Below are positions 1 to 23,850 of a DNA stretch of 64,000 nt, in pieces. The notes beneath the pieces were generated by a model, which was not told the DNA's origin, searched no databases, and was given only the letters and a program-made list of their open reading frames with translations. The position numbers and the translations under genes are program-made. The DNA lies in contig NC_084827.1 of assembly GCF_033115175.1 (NCBI RefSeq), positions 177,011,401-177,075,400 of the forward strand, in the 5' to 3' direction. How positions within the stretch are numbered: the first letter of the stretch is position 1; each line of letters starts with the position of its first letter. This DNA is from Lepus europaeus (Eukaryota; Chordata; Mammalia; Lagomorpha; Leporidae).

Positions 1-92
1 GAAATGGAGCAGCCAGATCTTGAACCTGCGCCCATATGGGATGCTGGCATCACAGGTGATGGCTTTACCTGCTATGCCACAATGCCAGCCCC
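1..92 (-). mobile_element. CSINE (lagomorph C-repeat), 5' part, cut by window edge
   Basis: The stretch reads as the antisense of a C-repeat head. It carries the 'cccatatgggatgctggc' block and ends with 'gccacaatgccagcccc', the complement of the tRNA-like 5' end. The A-tail side lies outside the window. Confidence 0.85.
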
Positions 93-120
93 TATAAAAA
101 CTTTAAAAATTAGAAGAGGG

Positions 121-466
121 AGGGGCCAGCACTATGGCATAGCAGATAAAGCAGCTGCCTGCAATGCTAGCATCCCATATGGGTGCTAGCTCCTGTCCCA
201 GCTGCTCCACTTCCAATCCAGCTTCCTGCAAAGTCACCTGGGAAAGCAGCCAAAAATGGCCCTAGTACTTGGGCCTCTGCACCCACGTGGGAGACCCAAA
301 GGAAACTCCTGGCTTTGGCCTGGCCAAGCCCTGGCTGTTGCAGCCATCAGGAGCATGAACCAGCAGATGGAAGATCTCTCTCCCCCTCTTTCTTTATCTT
401 TCTCTCCCCCTCTCTGTAACTCTTACTTTCAAATAAATAATAAATCAATCTTTTTTTAAAAAATCA
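121..466 (+). mobile_element. CSINE, near full length
   Basis: It starts with 'ggggccagcactatggca' and passes through the 'gcatcccatatgggtgct' and 'cacccacgtgggagaccc' blocks. It ends in a CT-rich tract followed by 'caaataaataataaatc' and a poly-T/A end. Divergence is moderate. Confidence 0.9.
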
Positions 467-2429
467 TGAGAGCTGGCGGCAGCACAGGCCTGGGCCTTGG
501 GCGCCAGCACTCCATGAGAGGGAGCTGGCAGGCTAGGGGGACCCCAGCGCTGCGGAGGGGCAGGTTGCTGGTGAAGAGCCAGGAGGCAGGAATTGAGCCC
601 TGACAAGTGACCGAACTCATAGCTACAAGTGGTGCAATCAGCTCTCGGGGGAATCCCTAAGACTGGGAGACGGACCGGAAACGACACAGCCCTCCCTGTG
701 CCCATCGGAGAGCCCTTTCCCTCCGGGACTGCCCCTGCCCCAAGTCAGGCAGGTCCTGAGTCGCCTCCTCCCCGGGGCTACAACCATCTGGGTGCCGACC
801 CGACAGCACCAGTCTCCAGCCTGGTTCACAGCTCTTGTCCCCCTGCCCTAGCTTGGCAGAGCTGTGGGAGCTGTGGGTGGGAGGGTGAGAAGGGGTCGCC
901 CCTTGACCCTGGGCTTCTTTGATGTTGGGGAAGGGACACTGGGATGCTGATCTACCTGGGCCAGGGGGTGCCCAGAACCACAGCTGCTGGCAGGAACGGG
1001 GCACCCTGTGGGGCCTCTCTCAGCGCTCCCCTGCACACACAGCCCTGCCCAGCCAGGCCCTGCACCCGGCCTGATGCTCTGCTCCCACTGTCTTAAAATT
1101 CTTCGTGATGGTTGCATGAGGGGCCCCTGCAAATCACGTGGCCAGTCCCGCCTGCCGTAGCAGCATGCGGCTGGTGCAGTCACGTGTCCCCTCCACACGC
1201 CTGGGGTCCCCCAAAGCCTGAAGCCACTGGCCTCCCGCACACTCAGCACCGGCTCTCAAGCCAGCGGGCAGACACAGGTAACATTGGCAAACTTAGGGAC
1301 CAGGAGAGTGGGCGTGCGGGAGCCCCCTCTCAACCACCGCCCCAGGAGCCCCTGGCTGACCAGCCAAGCCTCCAGCTAAGCCAACGTCCAGCTGGGCCCT
1401 GAACCGCCAGTCTCTCCCTCTTGCCAGCCCCCTTGACTGTACCTCAAGGAGCTCCTCACCACCCCCTCCGCCGCCATGAGGAGCAGCGGAGGCCCAGGCA
1501 GCAGGGGTGGAGCGGGGCGGCTTGCTCCCTCTGTCCTCCTCCCCATCAGCCATGGCAGGAGCCAGGCAGCTGAGGGTTCCAGGCTGGAGAGGCTGGATTC
1601 GCCCATGCCCAACCCCAGAAGTGGCCCTGGACCCTGGGGTGGGGGTGGGGGTTGTTCCAGGCCTTTCTCCCTTGGCTGGGATGCGAGAAGCTGCAGACAG
1701 AGCTTCGGGAAATGGCGGGAGGAGTGACCTCCCCCCACCGCACCCCTGCCACCTGCGGGGGCGCCCAGCCACTTCCTCTGCCCTCTGAGCCCGCACCCCG
1801 GGGCTCTTCCCCGAACCACAGAGACCCTTCCTTTGCCACTTTCTCTAACTTGTATTGTGCTTTGGGTCCAACCTGCATCCAGCAAACCTCCCCCTCCCTC
1901 TCCCCCTCCCCACCACGAGCTTCATAAAACCCGCACCCCCACGAGCCACACACCGGAGCATCTTCCTGCTGGTCCTGGATCCCAGGTGTCTTCCTTGCCA
2001 AGTGTGGTACCTGGGTGGGGGAGGGGCCAGAGAAAGGATGGAAAAGTGGCTCTCCAGCTCAGGGCAAGTGTTCCTTCCTGTGCTGGGGTACCCCCTCCCA
2101 GGGCGGTCCTGGGGTCAGGGGCCTGGGGACTGCTGGCCCCAGGGCACCCTGCAGGGCTGCCCCAGGAGGCGCCTCCATCCCAGGAGAGCTGTTCCACCCC
2201 CTGCCCGTGGCCCTTCCTGGGGACTTCCATGTGGCGGCCAGGGTCCTAGCAAGGGAGAACAATGCTGGCCAGGCCGAGCGGGCCGGCAGGGACGGGATCT
2301 GGGAGAGCAGACAGAGCTGCTGGGGCCGGGGCTCCCCGAACTGGGCCACTGTGGGGCCTTCCTTTCATCCCCCGCCTCCCTCGCAGGGCCACCCCAGCCT
2401 CGGCCTCGCCTCTTCCCAGCCCACTCGCC
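467..2429. other. Intergenic unique GC-rich sequence, no gene seen
   Basis: No splice-flanked conserved coding segment was recognised here. Long open frames on both strands reflect high GC and low stop density. By human gene order this should be the gap between ECEL1 and PRSS56. Confidence 0.6.
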
Positions 2430-2520
2430 CCAGTGCAGCAATTACGGCGCTAATTAGACTGCTTTGATCATCTTTAGAAATGGCCACATTAGGGAGGGCC
2501 CCTGCCAAGCAATTAGGGGC
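2430..2520. promoter_or_regulatory. AT-rich island with homeodomain-type sites upstream of PRSS56
   Basis: In a GC-rich setting this patch holds CAATTA (2439-2444), TAATTA (2451-2456), TGATCA (about 2466) and CAATTA (2510-2515). TAATTA is the core bound by paired-like and LIM homeodomain factors. It lies about 0.6 kb upstream of the PRSS56 start codon. The motifs are visible; an enhancer role is inference. Confidence 0.4.
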
Positions 2521-2902
2521 ACAGCGGCTGGGGTCTCAGGGGCCTCCTCTGGGGGTGGGACTGCCAGGGACCCCCCCCAACACCCACCCCCTGCCCTTCT
2601 CCCTCCAGGAGTGCCTGCCCCCAGCAGAGCCATCGGCTCTTCAGGAGGTCAGGCAGATGGGGCTGCCCCCACCCCGACTCCGACCCTGGCCCTGGAGCCG
2701 TGCTGGCCCCTGCCCTCCAGCCCCCCTCCGCCTGGCCCCTGGCCCAACCGTCAGCTCCTCTTCCCTGCCTTGGCCCCTTTGATGCCACCGCAGAAACAAG
2801 GGCTCTTTTCACAGAAGGGGTGCTCGGAGCGGGCGGATGGGACTTCAAAGGTGAGGGTCGAGCCCACTACCTCATTCCCTCCCCCACCCCCAGCCCCTGC
2901 TC

Positions 2903-2909
2903 TATATAT
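2903..2909 (+). promoter_or_regulatory. TATA-like box, candidate PRSS56 core promoter
   Basis: TATATAT stands alone in GC-rich sequence about 225 bp before the PRSS56 ATG. A start site some 30 bp downstream would give a 5' UTR of about 200 nt. No transcript data are available here. Confidence 0.4.
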
Positions 2910-3133
2910 CGCCACAGCCCTCTTCCCCGGGGGCTCTGGCAGTGCAGGGCCAGGTGAGGGGTGGACCCACAGAAGGGGTCATTTCGATGGAGACCAGAGT
3001 CAGATGATCTAAGGGACAAAAACTGCGCACCAGGGGTAGATAGGCAGCCGGAGGCAGGCTCCCAGGGACAGGCGTCCGGAGGGTGGCCGAGAGGCGGAAC
3101 GAGGACGGGTCTCCTGCTCAGCTCCCAGGGACC

Positions 3134-7139
<4,006 letters not shown>

Positions 7140-7340
7140 GGCCGGGGACTGGGGAGGAGGGGCCACCACACTCAGCCCTCAGGTGCCCAGCCTGGTGGCC
7201 AGCGAGGACCCCACCTGCCAATGAGGACCCCAGCTGTCCTGGGGAGCCAAGAGGGGTTTGGGGACCACGAAGACAAGCCAGCCCTGTGCAGTGGGCCCGG
7301 GAAGGGTCCTGGGCCCCGTGTGTCTTCCCAGCTGTGCTTT

Positions 7341-7362
7341 AATAAATGTTATTTATAATAAA
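7341..7362 (+). terminator. PRSS56: Two poly(A) signals of PRSS56
   Basis: AATAAA occurs at 7341-7346 and again at 7357-7362, about 200 nt after the stop codon. Cleavage should fall near 7380, leaving only about 360 bp before the CHRND start codon. Confidence 0.8.
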
Positions 7363-7443
7363 GATTGACTTCTCTGGCGCTTTCTGGGGCTGGGAACCAG
7401 CGAGTGGCTGTCAGATGAGCTGGCTCCTCCTGAGAAGGGGCAG

Positions 7444-7659
7444 CAGCTGGCCTGCGCGTCACCATCCGGACTCACGGCCGACCACGCTGCCCCCCCCCCC
7501 CCGCCGCCCCCAGGGTGCAGTCTCTGCCAGCCTGCTCCGCGCGCGCGTGCGCACACACACACACACACACATGGAGTCTCAGTCTGGGACCGCTCCAGGA
7601 GTCAGATTGCATTTCCGGCTGCCTCCTCCCTGTGCCTCCCCACCCCCACCCTGCACCTG
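7444..7659 (+). promoter_or_regulatory. CHRND: CHRND proximal promoter: N-box and E-boxes
   Basis: E-box CAGCTG lies at 7444-7449, N-box TTCCGG at 7613-7618 and E-box CACCTG at 7654-7659; the start codon is at 7738. In the mouse delta-subunit promoter an N-box of this exact sequence binds ETS factors such as GABP and drives synapse-restricted transcription, while E-boxes bind myogenic bHLH factors. The motifs are seen; function here is by analogy. Confidence 0.6.
7490..7571. repeat. Poly-C run and (CA)n microsatellite
   Basis: A run of about 14 C at 7490-7503 is followed by a GC-rich spacer. Then comes 'gcgcgcgtgcg' with (CA)n at about 7552-7570. It sits between PRSS56 and CHRND. Confidence 0.85.
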
Positions 7660-7737
7660 TCCCCTCTCCTGCCCACCCTCATTCCACAGCCCTGCAACCC
7701 GGAGAGGCAGATGCCAAGAGCCAGTCAGAGGGGCAGG

Positions 7738-13550
<5,813 letters not shown>

Positions 13551-14116
13551 GTCTGGGTGTGGGGTCTGAGCGGGGAGCGGCTCTCCCAGGAAGGCGGCTG
13601 CGGGGCCCCAAGTTGGTGCCTAGTTGGTCCCTCGAGGCCGGGCTGAGATCAAGGCAAGGAGCGGTTCCTTCGGCAATCAGGTGCACTGGAGGGGGCGGGG
13701 CCGGCTGGGAGTGGACATCAGCTGGAGGGGACAGCCAGCTGGGGAGAGGCAGGAGGCTGCTCAAGCTGCCCATCAGACAGGCAGAGCCTCTCCCAGCCAC
13801 ACCCCTCCCACCCACACTCAACCCCAGGCCCCTCCCTTGCTGCCTTGACCACTACCCACCCCTAAGTCACCTGCACAACCCTTGGCATGGAAACTCAGCG
13901 CCCCCCAGCCCGAGCGCCTATGCCCCCTCCCCAAAGTAGGACCGCCACGCAGTACTGGGGACATACTTCCTGCTGGAAGCCACCTGCATGGACTTGGCAG
14001 TGGGCCCCGCCCCATCCAGCCCGAAGGAGCCTTCCGATGATCTCACTGCCCACGGCCCCACGAAAGTCCCTGAGCGGAACCAGCAGGGGAGCTGTTCTGG
14101 ATGCCTGGTGTGAGCT

Positions 14117-14122
14117 AATAAA
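14117..14122 (+). terminator. CHRND: Poly(A) signal of CHRND
   Basis: AATAAA lies about 570 nt after the stop codon, in 'gagctAATAAAtacttg'. It is the first such signal downstream of the CDS, so the 3' UTR is likely about 590 nt. Confidence 0.7.
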
Positions 14123-15183
14123 TACTTGTGGCTTTAAGCGAGCGAGTGGTGGGGGATCTCTGGCACCAGCTGCGTGGCCCCAGCGAGCTACCTCTGTTCT
14201 GCGTACGTGGAAAGCCCCACGCACGAAGAAGGAAAGGTGTTTGCAGGCGTCCTGCAATGGAGGGGGCTCTTAAGCCCCTCCTCGTCCGTGTGCCTGGATT
14301 GTGGAAGCTGGGTCTCGGGCTCCCCGCGGGGGTGCCTGTGCCCCTGTCTCCTGTGCCCAGGCCTGGCTTGGTGACTGAGAGAGGCCGGACACGAGGCCCC
14401 AGGCCCCAGGGCTCAAGGTCCCTACCGGGAATCGGTGACCTCCTTAGCTCCAGTACACCAAGGTTGAGATTTAAGAAAACCATTAAAAGCCCAAGCTGAT
14501 CCTTGCTACTTCTGTCTCCCTGTAGGGCCTGTCCTCAGCTTCCAGGCACAAATCTCGAGTCCCCCCTTGGAATAGGGAGGCCTGGGTGGACTCCCCCCTC
14601 TGGCTCCCCTGCCATCCGCCCCCTGCAGCCAGGAGCAAAGGCCTGGGCGAGGGCCTGAACCCAGGGCCGCCTGCTTGTCTGTGCCACGTGGTGGCGCTGT
14701 TGCCGGCAGGTCTAGAAGGACTGCCAGGCCCTGCTCTGGAGGCTGTGGGCCTGCTAGAAAAGGCAAACCCCAAATGCCACACCCAGCCAGAGGTGCCTCC
14801 TGCCGCAGCGGCTCCCACTTCCCCAGGACCACTCAGGATGGTGGGTGGCCCTGCACCCTCTCCCAGCCAGCAGGGCGACCCTCTTTCTTTCAATGAACTC
14901 AGGAATGCACTGGGCTGCAAGGAACAGAAAACCCAAGGAACCATGGCTTCAACAAACAAGGCTTCCTTTTTCTCACCTGGTAGGAACCACAAGGCAGGCC
15001 TGGCCTCACTGGCTCAGCTCAGGGACAAGAGGAGCCTATGGTCAAAGTGCCACATGCCCTCGCCCGCCCCCCACCAGCCAGGGAGCCTGGGAAATGGGAG
15101 TCTAGCTTTCCTAGCGTCTACAACCACAGCTGGCAACGAAGGCGTTGCTGAGACAATGAGTGACCTCTACAGATCTTCCGGGG

Positions 15184-15240
15184 CCTCTCTCGGTGCTCGT
15201 GGCCTCTCTCGGTGCTCGGGGCCTCTCTCGGTGCTCGAGG
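15184..15240. repeat. 19-bp unit repeated three times
   Basis: Three units of 'cctctctcggtgctcgNgg' stand back to back, differing only at the variable base, then continue into 'cctccagg'. Confidence 0.85.
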
Positions 15241-15450
15241 CCTCCAGGAAGCGGCTGCTCCTCCAGGTTCCTTGTCCTCCTGACAGCACCAGGATGCTTC
15301 TCAGGCCGCCAGGACGCAGGGAGAACAGAACGGGAGCTCCACTTGTCACAGAGGGGAGGGGAGGGGGGGGGAGGACCGGTCTCCAGGAGCTTCCTCGTCC
15401 CTCCCAGTTGTGCGGGAGGAGAAGGACAGACACAGCCCGGGGTCCTCTGC

Positions 15451-15486
15451 CTGGGCCTGGGCCTGGGCCTGGGCCTGGGCCTGGGC
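15451..15486. repeat. (CTGGGC)6 hexanucleotide repeat
   Basis: Six perfect copies of CTGGGC. The G-triplets spaced by three bases could form a G-quadruplex on this strand. Confidence 0.9.
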
Positions 15487-16711
15487 CCCTCTCCAGCATC
15501 CCTGCCCATCTCAGGGGCATTTCGTCCCTTTTGGCAAAGTGTGAGCTTGGAGGGCAGTGGAGAGGCCGTGAGATCCTGCTCGGCCCAGGGTGGGGGTACT
15601 GAACCGGGGCTCTGAGAGGGAGAGGACGAGTAGGGGGGCACAGGGAGGTGCCCCTCAGAGGGGCAGGGTCTTCAAAGGACAGAACAAAAGGCTGGTAGAC
15701 AAGTGGCCCCCACCCCCACCACCAGCGATTGAGCTCAGTGGGCGGTGCCTGGGGGAGCAGGTGCCCCAGCTCCCGCCCCCATCTGAATGCTCCGGGTCCT
15801 GGCCAGGACAGCAGGGGCTGGAGGCCCCACTGCAGGGGCCGGTTCTCAGCCAACCACCCCTGGGTCTGCGAGGGCAGGGCCTCTGGCTGACTTCAGCTGG
15901 CTGACACAGGCCCAGAGGCACGCCACAGACATCCACTGCGGGAGGGGAGGGGTCCTCGGTGAGGTTAGGGTTCTCGGAGCCCTCAGAGGCCCTGTTGCCT
16001 GTCCACCAGGTGTGGGAGGCACACACGGGCACCCATGTGCTGACGCCCACTAACTCTGCTTGGGTCGAAAGCAGGCAGCCTGGGCCAGGCCACAGACGGC
16101 AGCAAGACCCCGGCTCCCACCACAAAGTGCAGGGAGCTCTTTGCCCCGGCCCTGGCTTCCCTTCAGCCCCATCTCCTGCCTGTCTCTCTGGGGACTTCCC
16201 ACGAGCAGCCCGGCTCAGCCCCCAGTGCCCTCACCCCCAACTTCGGACGGTTTCGGCCACAAGTGGCTCCGCGGTCTGTTAGATGATTTAACAAATACGG
16301 CGGCTCCATCAGAGCCCCAAGTTCCAGATCCTTCTCAGCTCTCCTTACCCCAAAGCTTCCTGGGGCTGTGTTCCCGGCTCAGGGCGAAAGGGCGTGACCT
16401 GGCCTCCTAATTTGCATCCAGGTACGAGGCCCGTGACCGTGTGGATGTCATAGAGACTCATACATGACCCACGCCTCCCAGCAACCTTCACCTCCCATGT
16501 CCTGGTTCCCAGGGGGAGCAGTAGCAGCGCCTTGGTCAGGGCCTTCCTGGGCAGCTGCCTTCTCGCCACGCCCGTGTGTCCTTGGCCATGTCCTGAGCCC
16601 TCCACGTGCCCACTGAGTCTGCAGGGTGGGCCGTCTCCGTGAGGGCAGATGGGGCCCCTCTCCCCGGCCTGGCCCAGGTAACCTGAGCCCCACATTGTAT
16701 CCAGCATGGAA

Positions 16712-16740
16712 CAGCTGACAATGCTGTGGCCAGACAGCTG
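16712..16740 (+). promoter_or_regulatory. CHRNG: Paired E-boxes upstream of CHRNG
   Basis: CAGCTG occurs at 16712-16717 and 16735-16740, 23 bp apart and 125-150 bp upstream of the start codon. Paired E-boxes that bind myogenin/MyoD are known in muscle receptor gamma promoters. No TTCCGG N-box is visible in the adjoining 150 bp. Confidence 0.55.
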
Positions 16741-16864
16741 CTGGGGCTGGCCAGGCTGCGGGGTGGGAGTGTGGGCTGTCACGTGACACCCAAAGCCCAT
16801 CTCCCTCTGTCCTGGGCCTGGGGAGATGCCACCCAGCCCCGTCACTGCACGGAGTCCAGGCACC

Positions 16865-21528
<4,664 letters not shown>

Positions 21529-21680
21529 GCCACCCACGCGCTGCTGGGCATGGGGAGTCACACCCGTGGGGCCCTCTGAGTCGGCAGCTGTGTTGTGCCG
21601 CTGCCGCCGCTGTCACAAGTGCACTCTTTGGGAAGTGCCCTCCAGAGCTGCGGGAACCAAACAGCTCTGGAAAGAGGGGG

Positions 21681-21686
21681 AAATAA
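21681..21686 (+). terminator. CHRNG: Poly(A) signal of CHRNG
   Basis: AATAAA lies about 150 nt after the stop codon, implying a short 3' UTR. Confidence 0.8.
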
Positions 21687-22082
21687 AATGGCAGCGTCCC
21701 ATCATGGAGTGGTTGGGGATGGGGGGCGGCCAGGACGCACTGCTGGGGTGGGCACCCACCGGCCCTGGTGGCTCAGGAGAGCACTAAGCACTCCTCCACC
21801 TGGTGCCTTTGTCTCACTTCAACAAAGCAGCAACAACTCCCATCATCCCAAAGCCGTAATGGCTCTGCCTCATACGATCCCCTAACTGGACAAGGCCCTA
21901 GCCCTGCAGGCTGGCCTCCCCATCCCAAGTTCTCCCTGGAGAAGCGCAGTCCAGGGTGTGACAATGCCTGTAAAGAGGGCCGCCACCATGTCGGCTGGCA
22001 CCTCCCTCTCCTGCCCACTGCACCCAATAAGCTCCCAACACTCCCCCGCACTCACACAAGATCCTGGAGGGTTTCTAAACAA

Positions 22083-22113
22083 TATTCATTCATTCATTCA
22101 TTCATTCATTCAT
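22083..22113. repeat. (CATT)n microsatellite
   Basis: About seven units of ATTC in a row. Confidence 0.9.
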
Positions 22114-22736
22114 CTGAAATCTTAAAAGCTCTTCCCAGTGTTGTGGACAGACAAGAGTCCCTACCTTCATGATCCACATGGGACAACCCCCCAGAACACT
22201 GGCATTAAACAAGGTTCACTGCCCCGAATGCCCCACTTTGGCCCAAGCTCAGACACGCAGATTCCGTGGCTTAAGCAGCAGCGGCTTCTTCCCTCTCTTC
22301 TCCAAGGCCAGGGCATCTGCCTGGCTCCCAGCGATGGTTAGGACGAGGGAGAGAGGAAGGTGGCTTCCTGTGAGCAGAAAAAGCCCCTGGGCTCTGCCTT
22401 CGGAATCGGTTACCCTCCTTTGGACCTGCTTATCAGGAAGTCAGGATGACCCTCTGAGGTCTTCCTGACCCGACGGCCAGGCCGATCTGCGCGGGCCATC
22501 ACAGCCTCCCTGCACCTGTTTCCTCACCCGTGAACACTGGCACGAATCTGAGCCCCCACCTATCCTCCGAGGCTGCAGGATCCTAGGTGCAGGTCAAGGG
22601 GACTAAAACATGTGAGGGCGTCACGGGACGGCCTGGCAAGGACACACGTGTCCCAGAGATCCGCCCTCCCCCACGCACACCACGCACAGCAGCGCTGGCT
22701 TGGGGCTCCATCCCCAGCAGGTCCATTTTGTCCCTC

Positions 22737-22738
<2 letters not shown>

Positions 22739-22774
<36 letters not shown>
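22739..22774. repeat. (GT)n microsatellite
   Basis: An uninterrupted GT tract of about 18 units lies upstream of the EIF4E2 CpG island. Confidence 0.95.
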
Positions 22775-22776
<2 letters not shown>

Positions 22777-22859
22777 TGTCTGGCGCAGAGCTGGGGCCCG
22801 GGACCCAGCGGGGCTGGTGATGCCAGCAGGTGCATCTCGGGTCCCTGCAAACCCCCTGC

Positions 22860-23850
22860 CAGCTTCGCCCGGCGGGCTGGGCCGGAGAGCAGCAGCTGAA
22901 CGCGCCGTCGGCGGTCGGCGGGCTGCGGCGAAGGAGCCTTTGCTCCCACAGCTCTGCTGAGCACCGGCGGTTCTACGGCGAGCGCAGGTCTCAGCTTCCC
23001 CTTCTGAGAACCGGGGCCCTGCTCTAACCCTTCTTCGCCTTCACACAGCCGGACGCCGTAAGCAGAGGCGCGCGCCAGCCGCCTTTTTTAGCAGGTTCGG
23101 TTCCCGGGTCTCAGGCCACCTGCAGGAGCGCGCACGACGGTGCACGGGCGGGCAGGGTCCGAGCGGCCGCCGCCGGGCCTCCGACCGCGCAGCGACTCCG
23201 CGGTCCGCGGCGCCCACGGGCCGGGCCGCACGCCTCCGGGCAGGCGCACGGGCGGCCGCCGCGCAGCCGCGCTGGGCCGGCGTCCCCGGATAGCCGCCCC
23301 CGCCAGGCCCTGCGCGCCGACGTTCCGCGGCGCCCCGCACAACCGGAAGTGGCCGGGCCCAAGACGGAGGGACCCGGCAGAGCGGAAGTCACTCGGCGAA
23401 GCAGTGGCGACAGCGGCGGCGAGAGGATGAACAACAAGTTCGACGCGTGAGTGGCGCGCGGCCGTCCCCCGGGGCCCCTTCCCCCAACCGTGCCCCCGCC
23501 GGGGCCGGGCCGGCGCGGACTCGGCGGTCCCGAGCTCCCCGCGGGGTTCGGGCTGCGGCTGGACCCGGCTGGGCCGGCGGGGAGGGAGGGGCCGCGGAGC
23601 GCGGGGGTGCAGGGGGCCCGGACGCCCCCAGGGCCGCGGGGCCCGGACGGAGGAGACTCCCCGGCGCCCCGCCCCGCCGCCGTGGGTGCGGGGGCCTGGG
23701 CGGCTCGGGCGGCCCCGCGGCCTCTCCCCGCTCACGCACACATGCTCACACCCTGCGGCTCGGGCGGGTCGTCCCCACCCGCGTGGAGCCTCGGGCCGAC
23801 GGGGGGCGGCCGTGGCGCCCCGGGTTCTGGCCGCGGCATGAAAGCGGCTT
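22860..23850 (+). promoter_or_regulatory. EIF4E2: CpG-island promoter of EIF4E2
   Basis: The stretch is dense in CpG and GC and contains exon 1. Two ETS-type motifs, CCGGAAGT (23343-23350) and GCGGAAGT (23382-23389), lie 40-85 bp upstream of the start codon; this is typical of housekeeping TATA-less promoters. No TATA box is seen. Confidence 0.75.

Larger units (their letters stand above)
14123..16700. other. CHRND-CHRNG intergenic stretch with short tandem repeats
   Basis: No gene was found. A segment near 14890-15140 resembles an old interspersed repeat whose family I cannot assign. Short tandem repeats are listed separately. Confidence 0.5.
21700..22850. other. CHRNG-EIF4E2 intergenic stretch, no gene
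   Basis: It holds a (CATT)n run at 22083-22113 and a (GT)n run at 22739-22774. In human this interval carries TIGD1 on the opposite strand. No long transposase-like frame is present here on either strand. Confidence 0.6.

Noticed and set aside
14890-15140. Possible retained coding segment between CHRND and CHRNG
   Set aside because: It reads like an old interspersed repeat and has no conserved frame or splice sites.
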